This document shows, piece after piece, positions 17,238 to 25,918 of a stretch of 64,000 nucleotides of DNA. The translations under genes were made by a program, and so were the position numbers. The DNA lies in the NCBI GenBank assembly GCA_910575555.1, contig CAJTFX010000022.1, positions 1 to 64,000 of the forward strand, read 5' to 3'. The notes beneath the pieces are model-generated. The model ran no database searches and had not been told where the DNA came from. It saw only the letters and a program-made list of their open reading frames with translations. Origin of the DNA: Lachnospiraceae bacterium. Lineage in GTDB: Bacteria; Bacillota; Clostridia; Lachnospirales; Lachnospiraceae. Positions within the stretch are counted from its first letter, which is position 1, and each line of letters begins with the position of its first letter.

Positions 17238-18986
17238 CTATCGGAAGGTCCGGTAAACTCCTCCGGCAGCCATACCGCCTCTGCAGTCAGCAAGCTCGCT
17301 GACCGTAATCAGCTGATATCCCCGTCTCACCAGCTCCGGTATAATCACGGAAGAAGCAGCCGCGGTCTGCTGATACAGATCGTGCATCAGTACAATATCT
17401 CCGTCGCTGACAGACTCAAGCACTGCCGCCTGTGTCCGGGCAGCATTCCGGGTCCGCCAGTCCAGAGTATCAATGGACCAGAGAATCAGTGGCATACCTA
17501 CGCTTCCCTCTACGGTTCCGTTGTGGGCTCCTCCAGGAGGGCGCATGACAACAGGAGAAATGCCGGTGATGGCTTTGACGGCGTCATTGGTCATGTTTAT
17601 CTGGCTTTGAATTTCAGATATGCTGATTTTGGTAAGCGTTTTGTGGCTGTAAGTGTGATTGCCGATTTCACAGTGCAGCTCGCATGCCCGTCTTAAAATA
17701 TCAGGATAACTGTTTACCCGTTGGCCTACCACGAAAAAAGTTGCGGCGCTGCCATGCTGTTCCAGTATATCCAGAATGGCTGAGGTATACTGGGAAGGCC
17801 CGTCGTCATAAGTTAAAGCAACCATGGGCTTGTTCAAATCAATCTGCCTGACTATAACCCCTTCTCCATTGTAATAACACATAAAATGAGAATCCCTGAC
17901 GCGGCAGCTGGTGATTCTGTTTCCGTCTGCTGTGTAGGAAAGAAGTTGGCCGTGGATTTCTTTTTCCACCCGCCCCTTTGAGGTGACGTAAATCAGCTTG
18001 CCGGATATAGTTTGATAAAGTCCGGGAGAACTCATTTTTACTCCGTCAGGGCCAAAGAAATATTTCTTTTTATGGATGCTTCGGATGTCATTTTTGATCA
18101 AAGTTTTGCTGTTTTTCCCCAGATCATAGAATTTGCAGGAGGAGATATTGTACAGGTGGGTGCATTTGCCGGAGCCGTTAAAATAATATCTCTGTTTGTT
18201 TACAGTTTTCCATACTTTTTTCTGTTTCTGCCATGCATCTTTGGAATAGCTGTATTGATAAAATTTCCAGTAACCGCTCTTTTTTTCCATTTTGCAGGTG
18301 ACAAAACCATTTTTCCCGATTTGTACATAGAGAGAGCCAGAACTTTTCTGCCATCCCTTTTTGGCAGTCCGCACTCCTTTGGAGTTAAAATAATAGAGTT
18401 TTCCATCAGAAAGCCGGCCGATTTCTTTTTTCATGACGGTCATTTTGTCCTTCTTGAGCTTCTTGCACTGTTTAGAGGCCGGATCATAAATTCTTGTGCA
18501 TTTGCCGGATTTGCTGAAATAATAATCTTTTCCCAGTACGTTTTTCCACACATCTTTCTGGAGCTGGAAGGATACAGTTTCAGAATCATAGTCGTAATAA
18601 CGCCAGATATTGCCGGATTTGGACATTTTGGCGGTGACAGCGCCTTGCTTGTCAATCAGATAACGTTCAGCGGGAGAAAGTTTTTTCCATCCCGGTTCTG
18701 TGACAGGCGTTCCGTCTATGTACAGCAGATAATGGCCGTTTTGTAAAACCAGACCGTTTTCAGTCTCCGGCTGCGGTGCGGGAAGTTCTTCGCCGGCAGA
18801 GGGATTCTTCTCTTTCGGGTTCTCTAAAGGCTCCGTTTCCTCTGTCTGCTCCCATACCTGGGTCATTGGACGCACAGTGTCCAGTTCTGCGGCGCTGGCT
18901 TTTGCGGGCAGGAACATGCAGAGCATGGAAAACAGAAATAAAAATCTTATGTTGCTGCTTCGTTTTTTCTTCTGAGTAAAACTCAT
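17238..18986 (-). CDS. Secreted polysaccharide deacetylase with cell-wall-binding repeats
   Basis: The 582-residue protein has an N-terminal signal peptide (FLFLFSMLCMFLPAKASA), a Glu/Pro-rich linker, then about 300 residues of aromatic 'YYFN..G' type repeats (for example GKLYYFNSKGVRTAKKGWQK) like those that bind cell-wall glycans. A C-terminal NodB domain follows. All catalytic motifs are present: TYDDG, HTYSH, RPPGG and LMHD. It should remove acetyl groups from peptidoglycan or another envelope glycan outside the cell, a change that often gives lysozyme resistance. The start follows AAGGAGATGACATC. No promoter is evident in the 54 bp between it and the left crossover site, so it is probably expressed from inside the invertible segment. 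Confidence 0.9.
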   Translation of the reverse strand: MSFTQKKKRSSNIRFLFLFSMLCMFLPAKASAAELDTVRPMTQVWEQTEETEPLENPKEKNPSAGEELPAPQPETENGLVLQNGHYLLYIDGTPVTEPGWKKLSPAERYLIDKQGAVTAKMSKSGNIWRYYDYDSETVSFQLQKDVWKNVLGKDYYFSKSGKCTRIYDPASKQCKKLKKDKMTVMKKEIGRLSDGKLYYFNSKGVRTAKKGWQKSSGSLYVQIGKNGFVTCKMEKKSGYWKFYQYSYSKDAWQKQKKVWKTVNKQRYYFNGSGKCTHLYNISSCKFYDLGKNSKTLIKNDIRSIHKKKYFFGPDGVKMSSPGLYQTISGKLIYVTSKGRVEKEIHGQLLSYTADGNRITSCRVRDSHFMCYYNGEGVIVRQIDLNKPMVALTYDDGPSQYTSAILDILEQHGSAATFFVVGQRVNSYPDILRRACELHCEIGNHTYSHKTLTKISISEIQSQINMTNDAVKAITGISPVVMRPPGGAHNGTVEGSVGMPLILWSIDTLDWRTRNAARTQAAVLESVSDGDIVLMHDLYQQTAAASSVIIPELVRRGYQLITVSELADCRGGMAAGGVYRTFR

Positions 18987-19040
18987 GATGTCATCTCCTT
19001 GTTAAAACTCGTTTGAATAAAATTAATTGGGTAAAGTAAA

Positions 19041-19073
19041 AAATGTAACCTTATATTGACAAAGGTTACATTT
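19041..19073 (+). repeat. Left crossover site of the invertible segment
   Basis: Two 12-bp arms, AAATGTAACCTT and AAGGTTACATTT, flank the 9-bp centre ATATTGACA. Paired recombinase-binding arms around a short asymmetric spacer are the standard layout of a tyrosine-recombinase site. The centre contains TTGACA reading into the segment, so it may also serve as a -35 element. Confidence 0.88.
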
Positions 19074-19110
19074 AGACCATATGGTATATATCGGCAGAAT
19101 TTGTAAAAAT

Positions 19111-19139
19111 TTTATAGATATTGTAAATTTTCTTGAAAA
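19111..19139 (-). promoter_or_regulatory. Leftward promoter inside the invertible segment
   Basis: On the minus strand, TTTTCA (19139-19134) and TATAAA (19116-19111) are separated by 17 bp. It lies just beyond the recombinase stop codon and points out of the segment across the left site, giving a leader of roughly 120 nt to the deacetylase. After inversion it would face the gene at 19862. It matches 9 of 12 consensus bases, so it is a candidate only. Confidence 0.5.
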
Positions 19140-19144
19140 AGCAG

Positions 19145-19729
19145 TTAAAGATTGAGCTGACAAAAAACATGATCTTTATCCTCCTGGTCAATACATAAGT
19201 AACGTTTGGTAATCTGGTAAGAAGAATGATTAAAAATGGCCATCAGAAGGGCCGGAGGAGTTCCGTTTTTCCAGGCATGATAACCGAATGTTTTCCGCAG
19301 GGAATGGCAGCTGATATGCTCCGTCAGGTGGGCATGGTCTGCGGCCTCTTTTATAATGCGGTAAGCCTGCTGCCGGCTGATAGGGGCGGATTTGTTCTTC
19401 TGGCCGGAAAACAGGTAGAGGTTTTCACTGGCAGGCTGCCGGCTTTGCCTGAAAGCGTCCAGGGCGGCAATGGCAGTATGGTTCAGCGCTATCATGGTTT
19501 CTTTGCGCGTTTTCTGTTCCGTTAAAAGTAAATGGGAACGGTACTGATTTCTTTCAAAATCATATACCATCCCCCATTTGATTTTTAAAATATCCCCGAT
19601 GCGCAGCGCAGTATTCAGTCCCAGAGTAATCAAAGTGTAGTTGCGCAGGTTCGGGTGTTCGGTCAGATAATATTCTTTCAGTTCTGTTAATTGGCGGGTT
19701 TCCCGGATTGGCTGTGTCTTACTCATCAT
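19145..19729 (-). CDS. Small tyrosine recombinase (candidate DNA invertase)
   Basis: The 194-residue protein is essentially a catalytic domain without the usual N-terminal core-binding domain, the size class of FimB/FimE-type invertases. Visible active-site residues are Arg43 (TALRIGD), Lys73 or Lys76 (beta-hairpin lysine), His142 and Arg145 (HSLRKTFGYH), His168 (FNHSS) and nucleophile Tyr177 (KRYLCI). AAAGGAGGAAATGA precedes ATG. It lies between two inverted crossover sites and is therefore the likely enzyme that flips the segment that contains it. A minus-strand TTGACA in the right site followed after 17 bp by CATGAT could be its promoter, so recombination would move the promoter with the gene. 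Confidence 0.92.
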   Translation of the reverse strand: MMSKTQPIRETRQLTELKEYYLTEHPNLRNYTLITLGLNTALRIGDILKIKWGMVYDFERNQYRSHLLLTEQKTRKETMIALNHTAIAALDAFRQSRQPASENLYLFSGQKNKSAPISRQQAYRIIKEAADHAHLTEHISCHSLRKTFGYHAWKNGTPPALLMAIFNHSSYQITKRYLCIDQEDKDHVFCQLNL

Positions 19730-19803
19730 TCATTTCCTCCTTTGTACATGTATAGTTCTGATTCTAAATTTAAAGCTGTAGTACCAGATAAAATCATGAT
19801 TCA

Positions 19804-19836
19804 AAATGTAACCTTTGTCAATAAAAGGTTACATTT
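19804..19836 (-). repeat. Right crossover site of the invertible segment
   Basis: Same 12-bp arms as the left site around the centre TGTCAATAA, which is the reverse complement of the left centre except at one base. The two sites are therefore inverted relative to each other, so recombination inverts and does not delete. The site ends 25 bp before the ATG at 19862. Confidence 0.88.
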
Positions 19837-19861
19837 CACAATTAAGTGGGAGGAAAAACTT

Positions 19862-21970
19862 ATGGAGAAAAAGAAAATTGCAGTCCGTCTCTGCGCATTT
19901 TCACTGGCTGCAAGCCTGTTTGCCGCTGATGTGATGCCTGCGCTTGGGGCGGCGGAGACGAAGCAGCCGGCGGACAAAGTACAGACTGCAGGATCAGAAC
20001 AACCGGCAGATAAGCCACAGACTGCGGAGCCGGAGCAGCCAGCAGACGAAATACAGACTGTAGAACCAGAACAGCCGTCAGATAAACCGCAGACTGCAGA
20101 ACCAGAACAGCCGTCAGACGAAATACAGCCAGCAGAACCAGAGCAACCGTCAGACAAACCGCCAGTTGATGAAGCAGATGCAGAAGCGGAGAATCTTCAG
20201 CCGGAACAATCCGACAGCACCGCAGAAGAGACCGAAATGTTGGAGGAGACCAGTGAAGGGCCGGAGTTTTTTTCTGTTCCACAACCGGGAGAAGTTTCAG
20301 AAACAACGCCGGATGCACCGGAGGAAAAAGACGGTCTGATTTATGTAAACGGCGTGGTTTACAGCGGGTATTATCTGGACAGCGCCGGACTTTTCTGTCT
20401 GGTGTCCAACGGAACAGCAGAACCATTCTGCGGAACGGTCAGGGAAGGGACAGAATATTACAGCAGCGCAGACCAGAAAATGATAAAACTTGCCAAACAG
20501 GCGGTATATGTGGAAGGAAAAACGTATACAGGATACTATCTGGACAACGGTGTCTTTTATCTGGTATCTGACGGTGCGGCAGCGCCGGTTTTCGGAACCG
20601 TGAAGGCAGGAACAGAGTATTACAGCAGCGCAGACCAGAAAACGCTGAAGCTGAACAGCCAGACAGTATATGTGGAAGGAAAGGCCTATACGGGATATTA
20701 TCTGGAAAATAATATTTTATACCTGGTATCCAACGGAACGGCAGAAGTAAAAAGCGGAACCCTGAACAAAGGAACGAAATATTACAGTTTCGCAGAACAG
20801 GGCATGATTGCATTGCCGGATCAGACAGTATTTGTACAGGGAAAAATTTATACCGGGTATTATTTGGACAGCAGAAAGAAGATGTATAAGGTAAAACAGG
20901 GAATACGCACCCTGCACACCGGAACGCTGAAGGCGAAGGCCAAATACTACAGTTATAATGAGGCCAAAACAAAAAAACTGTCTAAAAAGACGCTGTATGT
21001 CAAGGGAAAAGTTTATACGGGCTATTACCTGAACAGCAAAAAGAAGCTGTATAAGGCCAAACAGGGAACCTGCACTCTGCACACCGGAACGGTACAAGCA
21101 GGCGCAAAATATTTTAATTATAATACAGGCAAGAAAAAGAAGCTGTCGAAGGATACTTTGTATGTGAAAGGAAAAGTTTATACCGGGTACTTTTTAGACG
21201 GCAAAAAGAAGCTGTATTATGTAAAAAAGGGAACGCGTGTCTTACAGACGGGAATTGTGAATGCCGGCACAAAATACTATAACTATCAGGCGAAAAAGAC
21301 AGGAAAGCTGTCAAAAGATACGTTATATGTGAAGGGAAAAGTTTATTCCGGTTATTATCTGGACGCCGGAACGATAATGTACAGCGTTAGTGACGGCACA
21401 TGCACTCCGGTGAGTGCGGCCCTGAATGCGGGAACCAGTTATTACAGTTTCAATGAGGGCAAAATGCTGGCCCTTTCGAACACAACTGTATACATAAACG
21501 GAAAAGCAATGGAAGGAATGAGCCCGGAATCTCTGGCAACCCTTCAGAGGGCCCAGGCTGTGGTGGCCAGTATCACAAATGACGGTATGACCAGGGAAGA
21601 AAAACTGAGAGTCTGCTTTGATTACGTGAAAGCGGCTTATCCTGAAATCAAGCCCAGAATCCCTCATTACCTGGGAATGGACTGGCCGGTGATTTATGCC
21701 AATGATATGTTTATAAACGGAGCGGGAAATTGCTGCAGTTATGCGGCTGCTTTTGCGTATATGGCAAAGGCCATTGGATATGAAGAAGTGTATTGCTGCA
21801 ACAGCGGCGGCCATGGCTGGGCTGAGATTGACGGGCTGGTTTATGATCCGGAATGGAGCAAGTGGCATCATGTGTACAATTATTTCGCACTCAGCTATGA
21901 CACCCCCACAGATCAGGGATACAAAGGCGCCATTGGAGCAGGAAAACCCTGGATGCGTGTAAAAATCTGA
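19862..21970 (+). CDS. Surface repeat protein with C-terminal transglutaminase-like domain
   Basis: The 702-residue protein has a signal peptide (VRLCAFSLAASLFAADVMPA), a Pro/Glu/Asp/Gln-rich stretch of imperfect 'AEPEQPSDKPQT' repeats (about residues 35-110), then seven ~48-residue repeats each opening with 'YVxGKxYTGYYLD' and closing with 'KYYSY', which look like wall-binding modules. The C-terminal ~150 residues form a transglutaminase/cysteine-protease-like domain with the Cys of GAGNCCSYAAAFAYM, the His of GGHGWAEI and the Asp of YDPEW. It may crosslink or cut a wall peptide. GGGAGGAAAAACTT precedes ATG. Its promoter has to lie inside the invertible segment. It heads the rightward gene group. 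Confidence 0.85.
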   Translation: MEKKKIAVRLCAFSLAASLFAADVMPALGAAETKQPADKVQTAGSEQPADKPQTAEPEQPADEIQTVEPEQPSDKPQTAEPEQPSDEIQPAEPEQPSDKPPVDEADAEAENLQPEQSDSTAEETEMLEETSEGPEFFSVPQPGEVSETTPDAPEEKDGLIYVNGVVYSGYYLDSAGLFCLVSNGTAEPFCGTVREGTEYYSSADQKMIKLAKQAVYVEGKTYTGYYLDNGVFYLVSDGAAAPVFGTVKAGTEYYSSADQKTLKLNSQTVYVEGKAYTGYYLENNILYLVSNGTAEVKSGTLNKGTKYYSFAEQGMIALPDQTVFVQGKIYTGYYLDSRKKMYKVKQGIRTLHTGTLKAKAKYYSYNEAKTKKLSKKTLYVKGKVYTGYYLNSKKKLYKAKQGTCTLHTGTVQAGAKYFNYNTGKKKKLSKDTLYVKGKVYTGYFLDGKKKLYYVKKGTRVLQTGIVNAGTKYYNYQAKKTGKLSKDTLYVKGKVYSGYYLDAGTIMYSVSDGTCTPVSAALNAGTSYYSFNEGKMLALSNTTVYINGKAMEGMSPESLATLQRAQAVVASITNDGMTREEKLRVCFDYVKAAYPEIKPRIPHYLGMDWPVIYANDMFINGAGNCCSYAAAFAYMAKAIGYEEVYCCNSGGHGWAEIDGLVYDPEWSKWHHVYNYFALSYDTPTDQGYKGAIGAGKPWMRVKI

Positions 21971-21977
21971 TTGTGGA

Positions 21978-22039
21978 GCGGCTGCAGCGACGGCTTTAGT
22001 TCCATTCCTTTTTAAAGCTCATAAGTTCGCTGCAGCGGC
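21978..22039 (+). other. Intercistronic hairpin between surface protein and MBOAT genes
   Basis: GCGGCTGCAGCGA (21978-21990) pairs with TCGCTGCAGCGGC (22027-22039) with one mismatch. A T-rich loop lies between, but no T-run follows the stem. It may reduce, not stop, transcription into the acyltransferase genes, or protect the upstream message. Confidence 0.45.
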
Positions 22040-22054
22040 AGCAAAGGAGAAAAA

Positions 22055-23446
22055 ATGGTTTTCAGTTCATTGGTATTTTTATGCATATTTTTTCCGGTGG
22101 TATTTTGCCTGCACAGCGCAGTCCCTTCTATAAAAATAAAAAATATCCTTCTGGTTCTGGCCAGTCTGATTTTTTATGCCTTTGGAGAACCGGTCTATGT
22201 GATTTTAATGGTCATAAGCGCTTTTCTCAATTATTTGTGTGCATTATTTATGGGAAAAGCCGGCCGGAACGCATTGCTGATTGGGGCGGTGGGAATTAAC
22301 ATCGGGATCTTATGCGTATTTAAGTATACCGGGTTTATCATAACAACAATGAATGGCGTACCGGGGGTCAGAATAAACGATCCTCAGATAAGCCTGCCTG
22401 TGGGAATTTCTTTTTTTACATTTCAGGCATTGTCTTATGTCATTGACGTTTACCGGGGACAGGTGGAGGTTCAGAGGAATTTCGGCAAAGTGCTTTTGTA
22501 CATCTCTTTCTTTCCCCAGCTGATTGCGGGGCCCATTGTAAAGTACAGAGATATTGCCCTGGAAATTGACAGCCGCAGCGTGAATCCCCGGGAGGCGGCC
22601 CTTGGCCTGAGACGTTTTATCTGCGGCCTGGCAAAAAAGATTTTGATTGCCAATACTATGGCGGTAACTGCGGATCAGGTATTTCGGCAGGGGATAGATT
22701 CTCTGAATATCATAAGCGCGTGGCTTGGGGCCATTGCCTATACCATGCAGATTTATTTTGACTTCAGCGGATACAGTGACATGGCAATCGGTCTGGGGCG
22801 GATGTTCGGATTCCATTTCAGAGAAAACTTTGAGCATCCCTACGGTTCCCTTACCATTAAAGAGTTCTGGCGGCGCTGGCATATCTCCCTGTCCTCCTGG
22901 TTTAAAGAATACGTCTATATTCCCCTTGGCGGCAGCCGGAAAGGGAAAGTGCAGACAGGGCTGAATAAAATGATTGTATTTTTCTTAACCGGGCTCTGGC
23001 ACGGAGCCAACTGGACGTTTGTGGTATGGGGGCTGTTCCATGGGGCCTTCAGCTTTTTCGAAGAATATGTTCCGTCATTGAAAAAGCTGCCTTCTGCCTT
23101 GCTGCATGGTTACACCATGTTGACAGTAACCGTGGGATTTGTGATTTTCCGGGCAGATACCCTGGGCTACGGGCTTCTCTTCATTGGAAAAATGTTTACA
23201 GGATTTGAATGTTCGGCAGCCTCCATGTCTTTGGTCTGGCAGCAGCTTACGCCCTATTTTCTTGTCATGTTATCGGCAGCCGTAATCGGATGCGCGCCTG
23301 TCTGCCGGGTATTACCTGTCTTTTCGGATACGAAGAAACATACAGTGCAGCTGATTTTGTATCTGGCAGCTTTTGCATTGCTTTTGTGGTGTATCCTCAG
23401 GCTGTCAGGAGGTTCTTATAATCCGTTTATCTATTTCAGATTTTAA
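22055..23446 (+). CDS. MBOAT-family O-acyltransferase (AlgI/DltB-like)
   Basis: The 463-residue membrane protein has about ten hydrophobic segments and the MBOAT hallmarks: LPVGISFFTFQALSYVIDVY, FPQLIAGPIVKY, MQIYFDFSGYSDMAIGLGRM, EFWRRWHISLSSWFKEYVYI and the active-site histidine in FLTGLWHGANWTF. Such proteins move acyl groups across the membrane for O-acetylation of surface polysaccharides or D-alanylation of teichoic acids. With no dltA or dltC nearby and a DHHW/AlgJ-like partner next, polysaccharide O-acetylation is the better guess. It could counterbalance the deacetylase on the other side of the switch. AAAGGAGAAAAA precedes ATG. Confidence 0.92.
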   Translation: MVFSSLVFLCIFFPVVFCLHSAVPSIKIKNILLVLASLIFYAFGEPVYVILMVISAFLNYLCALFMGKAGRNALLIGAVGINIGILCVFKYTGFIITTMNGVPGVRINDPQISLPVGISFFTFQALSYVIDVYRGQVEVQRNFGKVLLYISFFPQLIAGPIVKYRDIALEIDSRSVNPREAALGLRRFICGLAKKILIANTMAVTADQVFRQGIDSLNIISAWLGAIAYTMQIYFDFSGYSDMAIGLGRMFGFHFRENFEHPYGSLTIKEFWRRWHISLSSWFKEYVYIPLGGSRKGKVQTGLNKMIVFFLTGLWHGANWTFVVWGLFHGAFSFFEEYVPSLKKLPSALLHGYTMLTVTVGFVIFRADTLGYGLLFIGKMFTGFECSAASMSLVWQQLTPYFLVMLSAAVIGCAPVCRVLPVFSDTKKHTVQLILYLAAFALLLWCILRLSGGSYNPFIYFRF

Positions 23447-23538
23447 TCCGGCGGCGGTACTGCCGGGATGCTTTATTCATAAACGGGGCGGCGTTTCGGC
23501 AAACCGGCGGCCGAAGGTTTATCAAGAGGAGAACAGGT

Positions 23539-24924
23539 ATGAAAAAATATTGGATATTTATAATCGCCTGCCTGGGGGCCTGTCTGGTGCCCTTTGCGGG
23601 AATGGCGGTGCATCCTACAACTGTCACCACGGAAAATAAGGCAATGGCTGAGTTTCCGAAGTTAAAGACAGAGGAGGGAGCCTGGAACCTGGATTATTTT
23701 CAGGAATTTGAGGCTTATTTCCAGGAACATTTTGCATTCCGCAATGAGTTGATTTATGCGGACGCAAAGATTCAGACTTCTTTGTTTGGGGTTTCTAATG
23801 TGGATACGGTCATCTATGGGACAGAGGGCTGGCTTTACTACACTTCAACACTGGAGGATTATCTGGGAACAGGCAGGATGTCTGACCGGGAGATTTATAA
23901 CCTGGCCCATAACATTTCTCTGGTCTGGCAGTATGTGGAAGAGAAAGGGAGTGATTTTCTCCTGACGGTTCCGCCCAATAAAAATACCCTGTATGGCGGG
24001 AACATGCCCTACTATGATTCCCATATTGCAGATAAAACGCACAATGTGGATTTGCTGGAGCCTAAGCTGCAGGAACTGGGAGTTCCTTATGCGGATTTGC
24101 TGAAGCTGTTTCGGCAGGAAGATGAGACGCTGTATTTAAAGCGTGACTCCCACTGGAACCAAAAAGGCGCCCTGATGGCTTACTGGTGCATAATGGACGG
24201 ACTGGGATATGCCTATGAGGATTATAAGGAGGCTCCCGTTACCCGGGCCAAAGATGAAAACGGGGATTTGAACCGGATGCTTTATACCTTTTACGGGGAA
24301 AAGGAATTGAATTATCACTATGGGATTGAACAAAAGCATTCCTATGCCAATGATGCAGAAAGCGTGGAGGACGTATGGATTGAAACAGAAGGCCAGACCG
24401 GCAGGGGCACATTGCTGATGTTTCGGGATTCTTTCGGAAATACGCTGATTCCTCTGCTGGCGGATCAGTTTGAAAAGGCATGGTTTACAAAAGAGGTGCC
24501 CTATGGGCTGGAAAGCCTGATGGAGCAGTATCATCCGGACACAGTGGTGTTGGAAAAGGTGGAGCGGAATCTGTCGGAATATCTCACCATGCCGCCGATT
24601 ATTTCCTCTCCGAAAACGGAACGGCCCCAGGCCGCGGAAACCATAGAATCGGATACCACCATATCGCTGAAAACCCTGGAGTATGATTTTAACTATTATA
24701 AAATCAGCGGAAAAGTAGCAGACGGGCTTTTAAAGGAGGAAACGGATATCCTGGTCTGCATAAACGGAGATTGCCGCAGGGCATATCACACAAAAGAGAA
24801 TGGATATGAGGTTTACATCAAAAAGAATGAAATAGATACATGGCCGGCAGAGATTCAAGTGCTGACAGCAGATCAGGGGATCAGCAAAAGGGTTCAGACC
24901 AGGCAGCTGGAGAAAGGAGAATAA
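23539..24924 (+). CDS. DHHW/AlgJ-like exported acyltransferase partner protein
   Basis: The 461-residue protein has one N-terminal hydrophobic segment (WIFIIACLGACLVPFAGMAV) that would anchor it outside the membrane, then a domain like the SGNH-type AlgJ/AlgX/DHHW proteins. The DSHWN motif (here LKRDSHWNQKGALMAYW) and MFRDSFGNTLIPLL (a serine in RDSFG) match the family's catalytic Asp/His and Ser blocks. It has a Pro-rich linker and a C-terminal beta-rich tail of about 90 residues. In alginate and related systems such proteins complete O-acetylation with an MBOAT partner, which fits the gene just upstream. AAGAGGAGAACAGGT precedes ATG. Confidence 0.82.
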   Translation: MKKYWIFIIACLGACLVPFAGMAVHPTTVTTENKAMAEFPKLKTEEGAWNLDYFQEFEAYFQEHFAFRNELIYADAKIQTSLFGVSNVDTVIYGTEGWLYYTSTLEDYLGTGRMSDREIYNLAHNISLVWQYVEEKGSDFLLTVPPNKNTLYGGNMPYYDSHIADKTHNVDLLEPKLQELGVPYADLLKLFRQEDETLYLKRDSHWNQKGALMAYWCIMDGLGYAYEDYKEAPVTRAKDENGDLNRMLYTFYGEKELNYHYGIEQKHSYANDAESVEDVWIETEGQTGRGTLLMFRDSFGNTLIPLLADQFEKAWFTKEVPYGLESLMEQYHPDTVVLEKVERNLSEYLTMPPIISSPKTERPQAAETIESDTTISLKTLEYDFNYYKISGKVADGLLKEETDILVCINGDCRRAYHTKENGYEVYIKKNEIDTWPAEIQVLTADQGISKRVQTRQLEKGE

Positions 24925-24929
24925 TTGTC

Positions 24930-25877
24930 ATGAGAATGGGAAAGAAAATCATGCTGCTTGCTGTGGCAGCAGTTTTTTTACTGGGGCTGTGCGCCTGCAA
25001 AAAAGCAGAAGTGCAGATTGAGGACGGCGGCATTGTTACAGATCTGGAGGTTTCCACCCCGTCTACAGTGGAAGAGATTTTGAAGGACGCAGAAATTACA
25101 TGGAAGGAAGGAGATGAAATCAGCCCCGCACTGGATACAAAGATAACAGAAGCCGGGAAAATTGTGATTTCCAGAAAGAATACCGTAAAGCTGACGGCGG
25201 ATGGAGCCACCAGAGAAGTAGTGATGGTGGGCGGAACTATCGGCGACCTTCTGGAGCAGGAAGGAATTACTCTGGGAGAAAAGCAGCATGTCAATTATAA
25301 ACTGGATGAATATATCAAAGATGGGATGGAAGTGAAAATCTCTTATTCCTACAGCATAGAGGTGGTGTGCGACGGAGAAACCTACGCCAGGGAAACAGAG
25401 GCGGAGAAGGTTGGCGACGTATTGGAAGAACTGAAAATCACATTGGGAAAAGACGACCGCGTCACCCCCGCAGCCACAGAGGCAGTGACAGAGGGCATGA
25501 AAATTGTGGTAAACCGGGTGACCTTTGATACGGTTGTGGAAACGGAAACCATCGAGTATGAAACTGTCTATGAGGACGACAGCTCCATGGCAAAAGGGCA
25601 GGAGGAAGTCAGCACAAACGGCGAAAATGGAGAAAAACAGGTTACCTATCAGGTTACCTATGTGGACGGAACAGAGGAATCCAGAGAAACGGCAGAGGAA
25701 ACAGTTACGAAGGAGCCGGTGAATAAAGTTGTCAGGGTGGGAACCCAGGAAGAATCCTCCGGCGATTCCGGAAGATCCGTAGTGTCTAAAAAGGCATTTT
25801 ATGACTGCAACGGTTCCGGCCATGGGTATTATGAAATTACTTATTCGGACGGCAGTGTGGAGTATGAGGAATTTTAA
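24930..25877 (+). CDS. Lipoprotein with DUF348 repeats and a G5 domain (YabE/Rpf-like, no lytic domain)
   Basis: The 315-residue protein has a lipoprotein-like signal (LLAVAAVFLLGLCACKK). Three ubiquitin-like DUF348 repeats follow (each with 'TVxDLLxExxIxLxxxD' patterns, for example GGTIGDLLEQEGITLGEKQ), then a G5-type domain (FDTVVETETIEYETVYEDD ... VTKEPVNKVVRVGT). The tail is GSGHGYYEITYSDGSVEYEEF. YabE and Rpf proteins normally add a 3D or lytic transglycosylase domain, which is absent here, so this is probably a wall-binding accessory protein. ATG 24930 follows GAAAGGAGAATAATTGTC. Confidence 0.8.
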   Translation: MRMGKKIMLLAVAAVFLLGLCACKKAEVQIEDGGIVTDLEVSTPSTVEEILKDAEITWKEGDEISPALDTKITEAGKIVISRKNTVKLTADGATREVVMVGGTIGDLLEQEGITLGEKQHVNYKLDEYIKDGMEVKISYSYSIEVVCDGETYARETEAEKVGDVLEELKITLGKDDRVTPAATEAVTEGMKIVVNRVTFDTVVETETIEYETVYEDDSSMAKGQEEVSTNGENGEKQVTYQVTYVDGTEESRETAEETVTKEPVNKVVRVGTQEESSGDSGRSVVSKKAFYDCNGSGHGYYEITYSDGSVEYEEF

Positions 25878-25918
25878 GGGGATCAAGGTGTGGCTGTAAG
25901 AAAGGAACGGGTGATTTT

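Larger units (their letters stand above)
19041..19836. mobile_element. Invertible DNA segment carrying its own tyrosine recombinase
   Basis: The 796-bp segment is bounded by two 33-bp sites in inverted orientation, identical at 32 of 33 positions. It contains one gene, the tyrosine recombinase at 19145-19729, and AT-rich promoter-like DNA at both ends. Inversion would exchange which promoter faces the deacetylase on the left and the surface-protein genes on the right. The recombinase transcript itself now runs leftward into the deacetylase; after inversion it would run rightward. The structure is seen directly. That it inverts is inferred from the site architecture and the enclosed recombinase. 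Confidence 0.85.

Noticed and set aside
17154-18746. Long plus-strand open frames (180 and 244 codons) opposite the polysaccharide deacetylase
   Set aside because: They are antisense shadows of a gene with complete NodB motifs, a signal peptide and a ribosome site; the shadows have no recognisable domains.
19691-19861. Upstream in-frame extension of the surface-protein gene across the right crossover site
   Set aside because: The extension runs antisense through the recombinase start and has no ribosome site; ATG 19862 has GGGAGG and opens a standard signal peptide.
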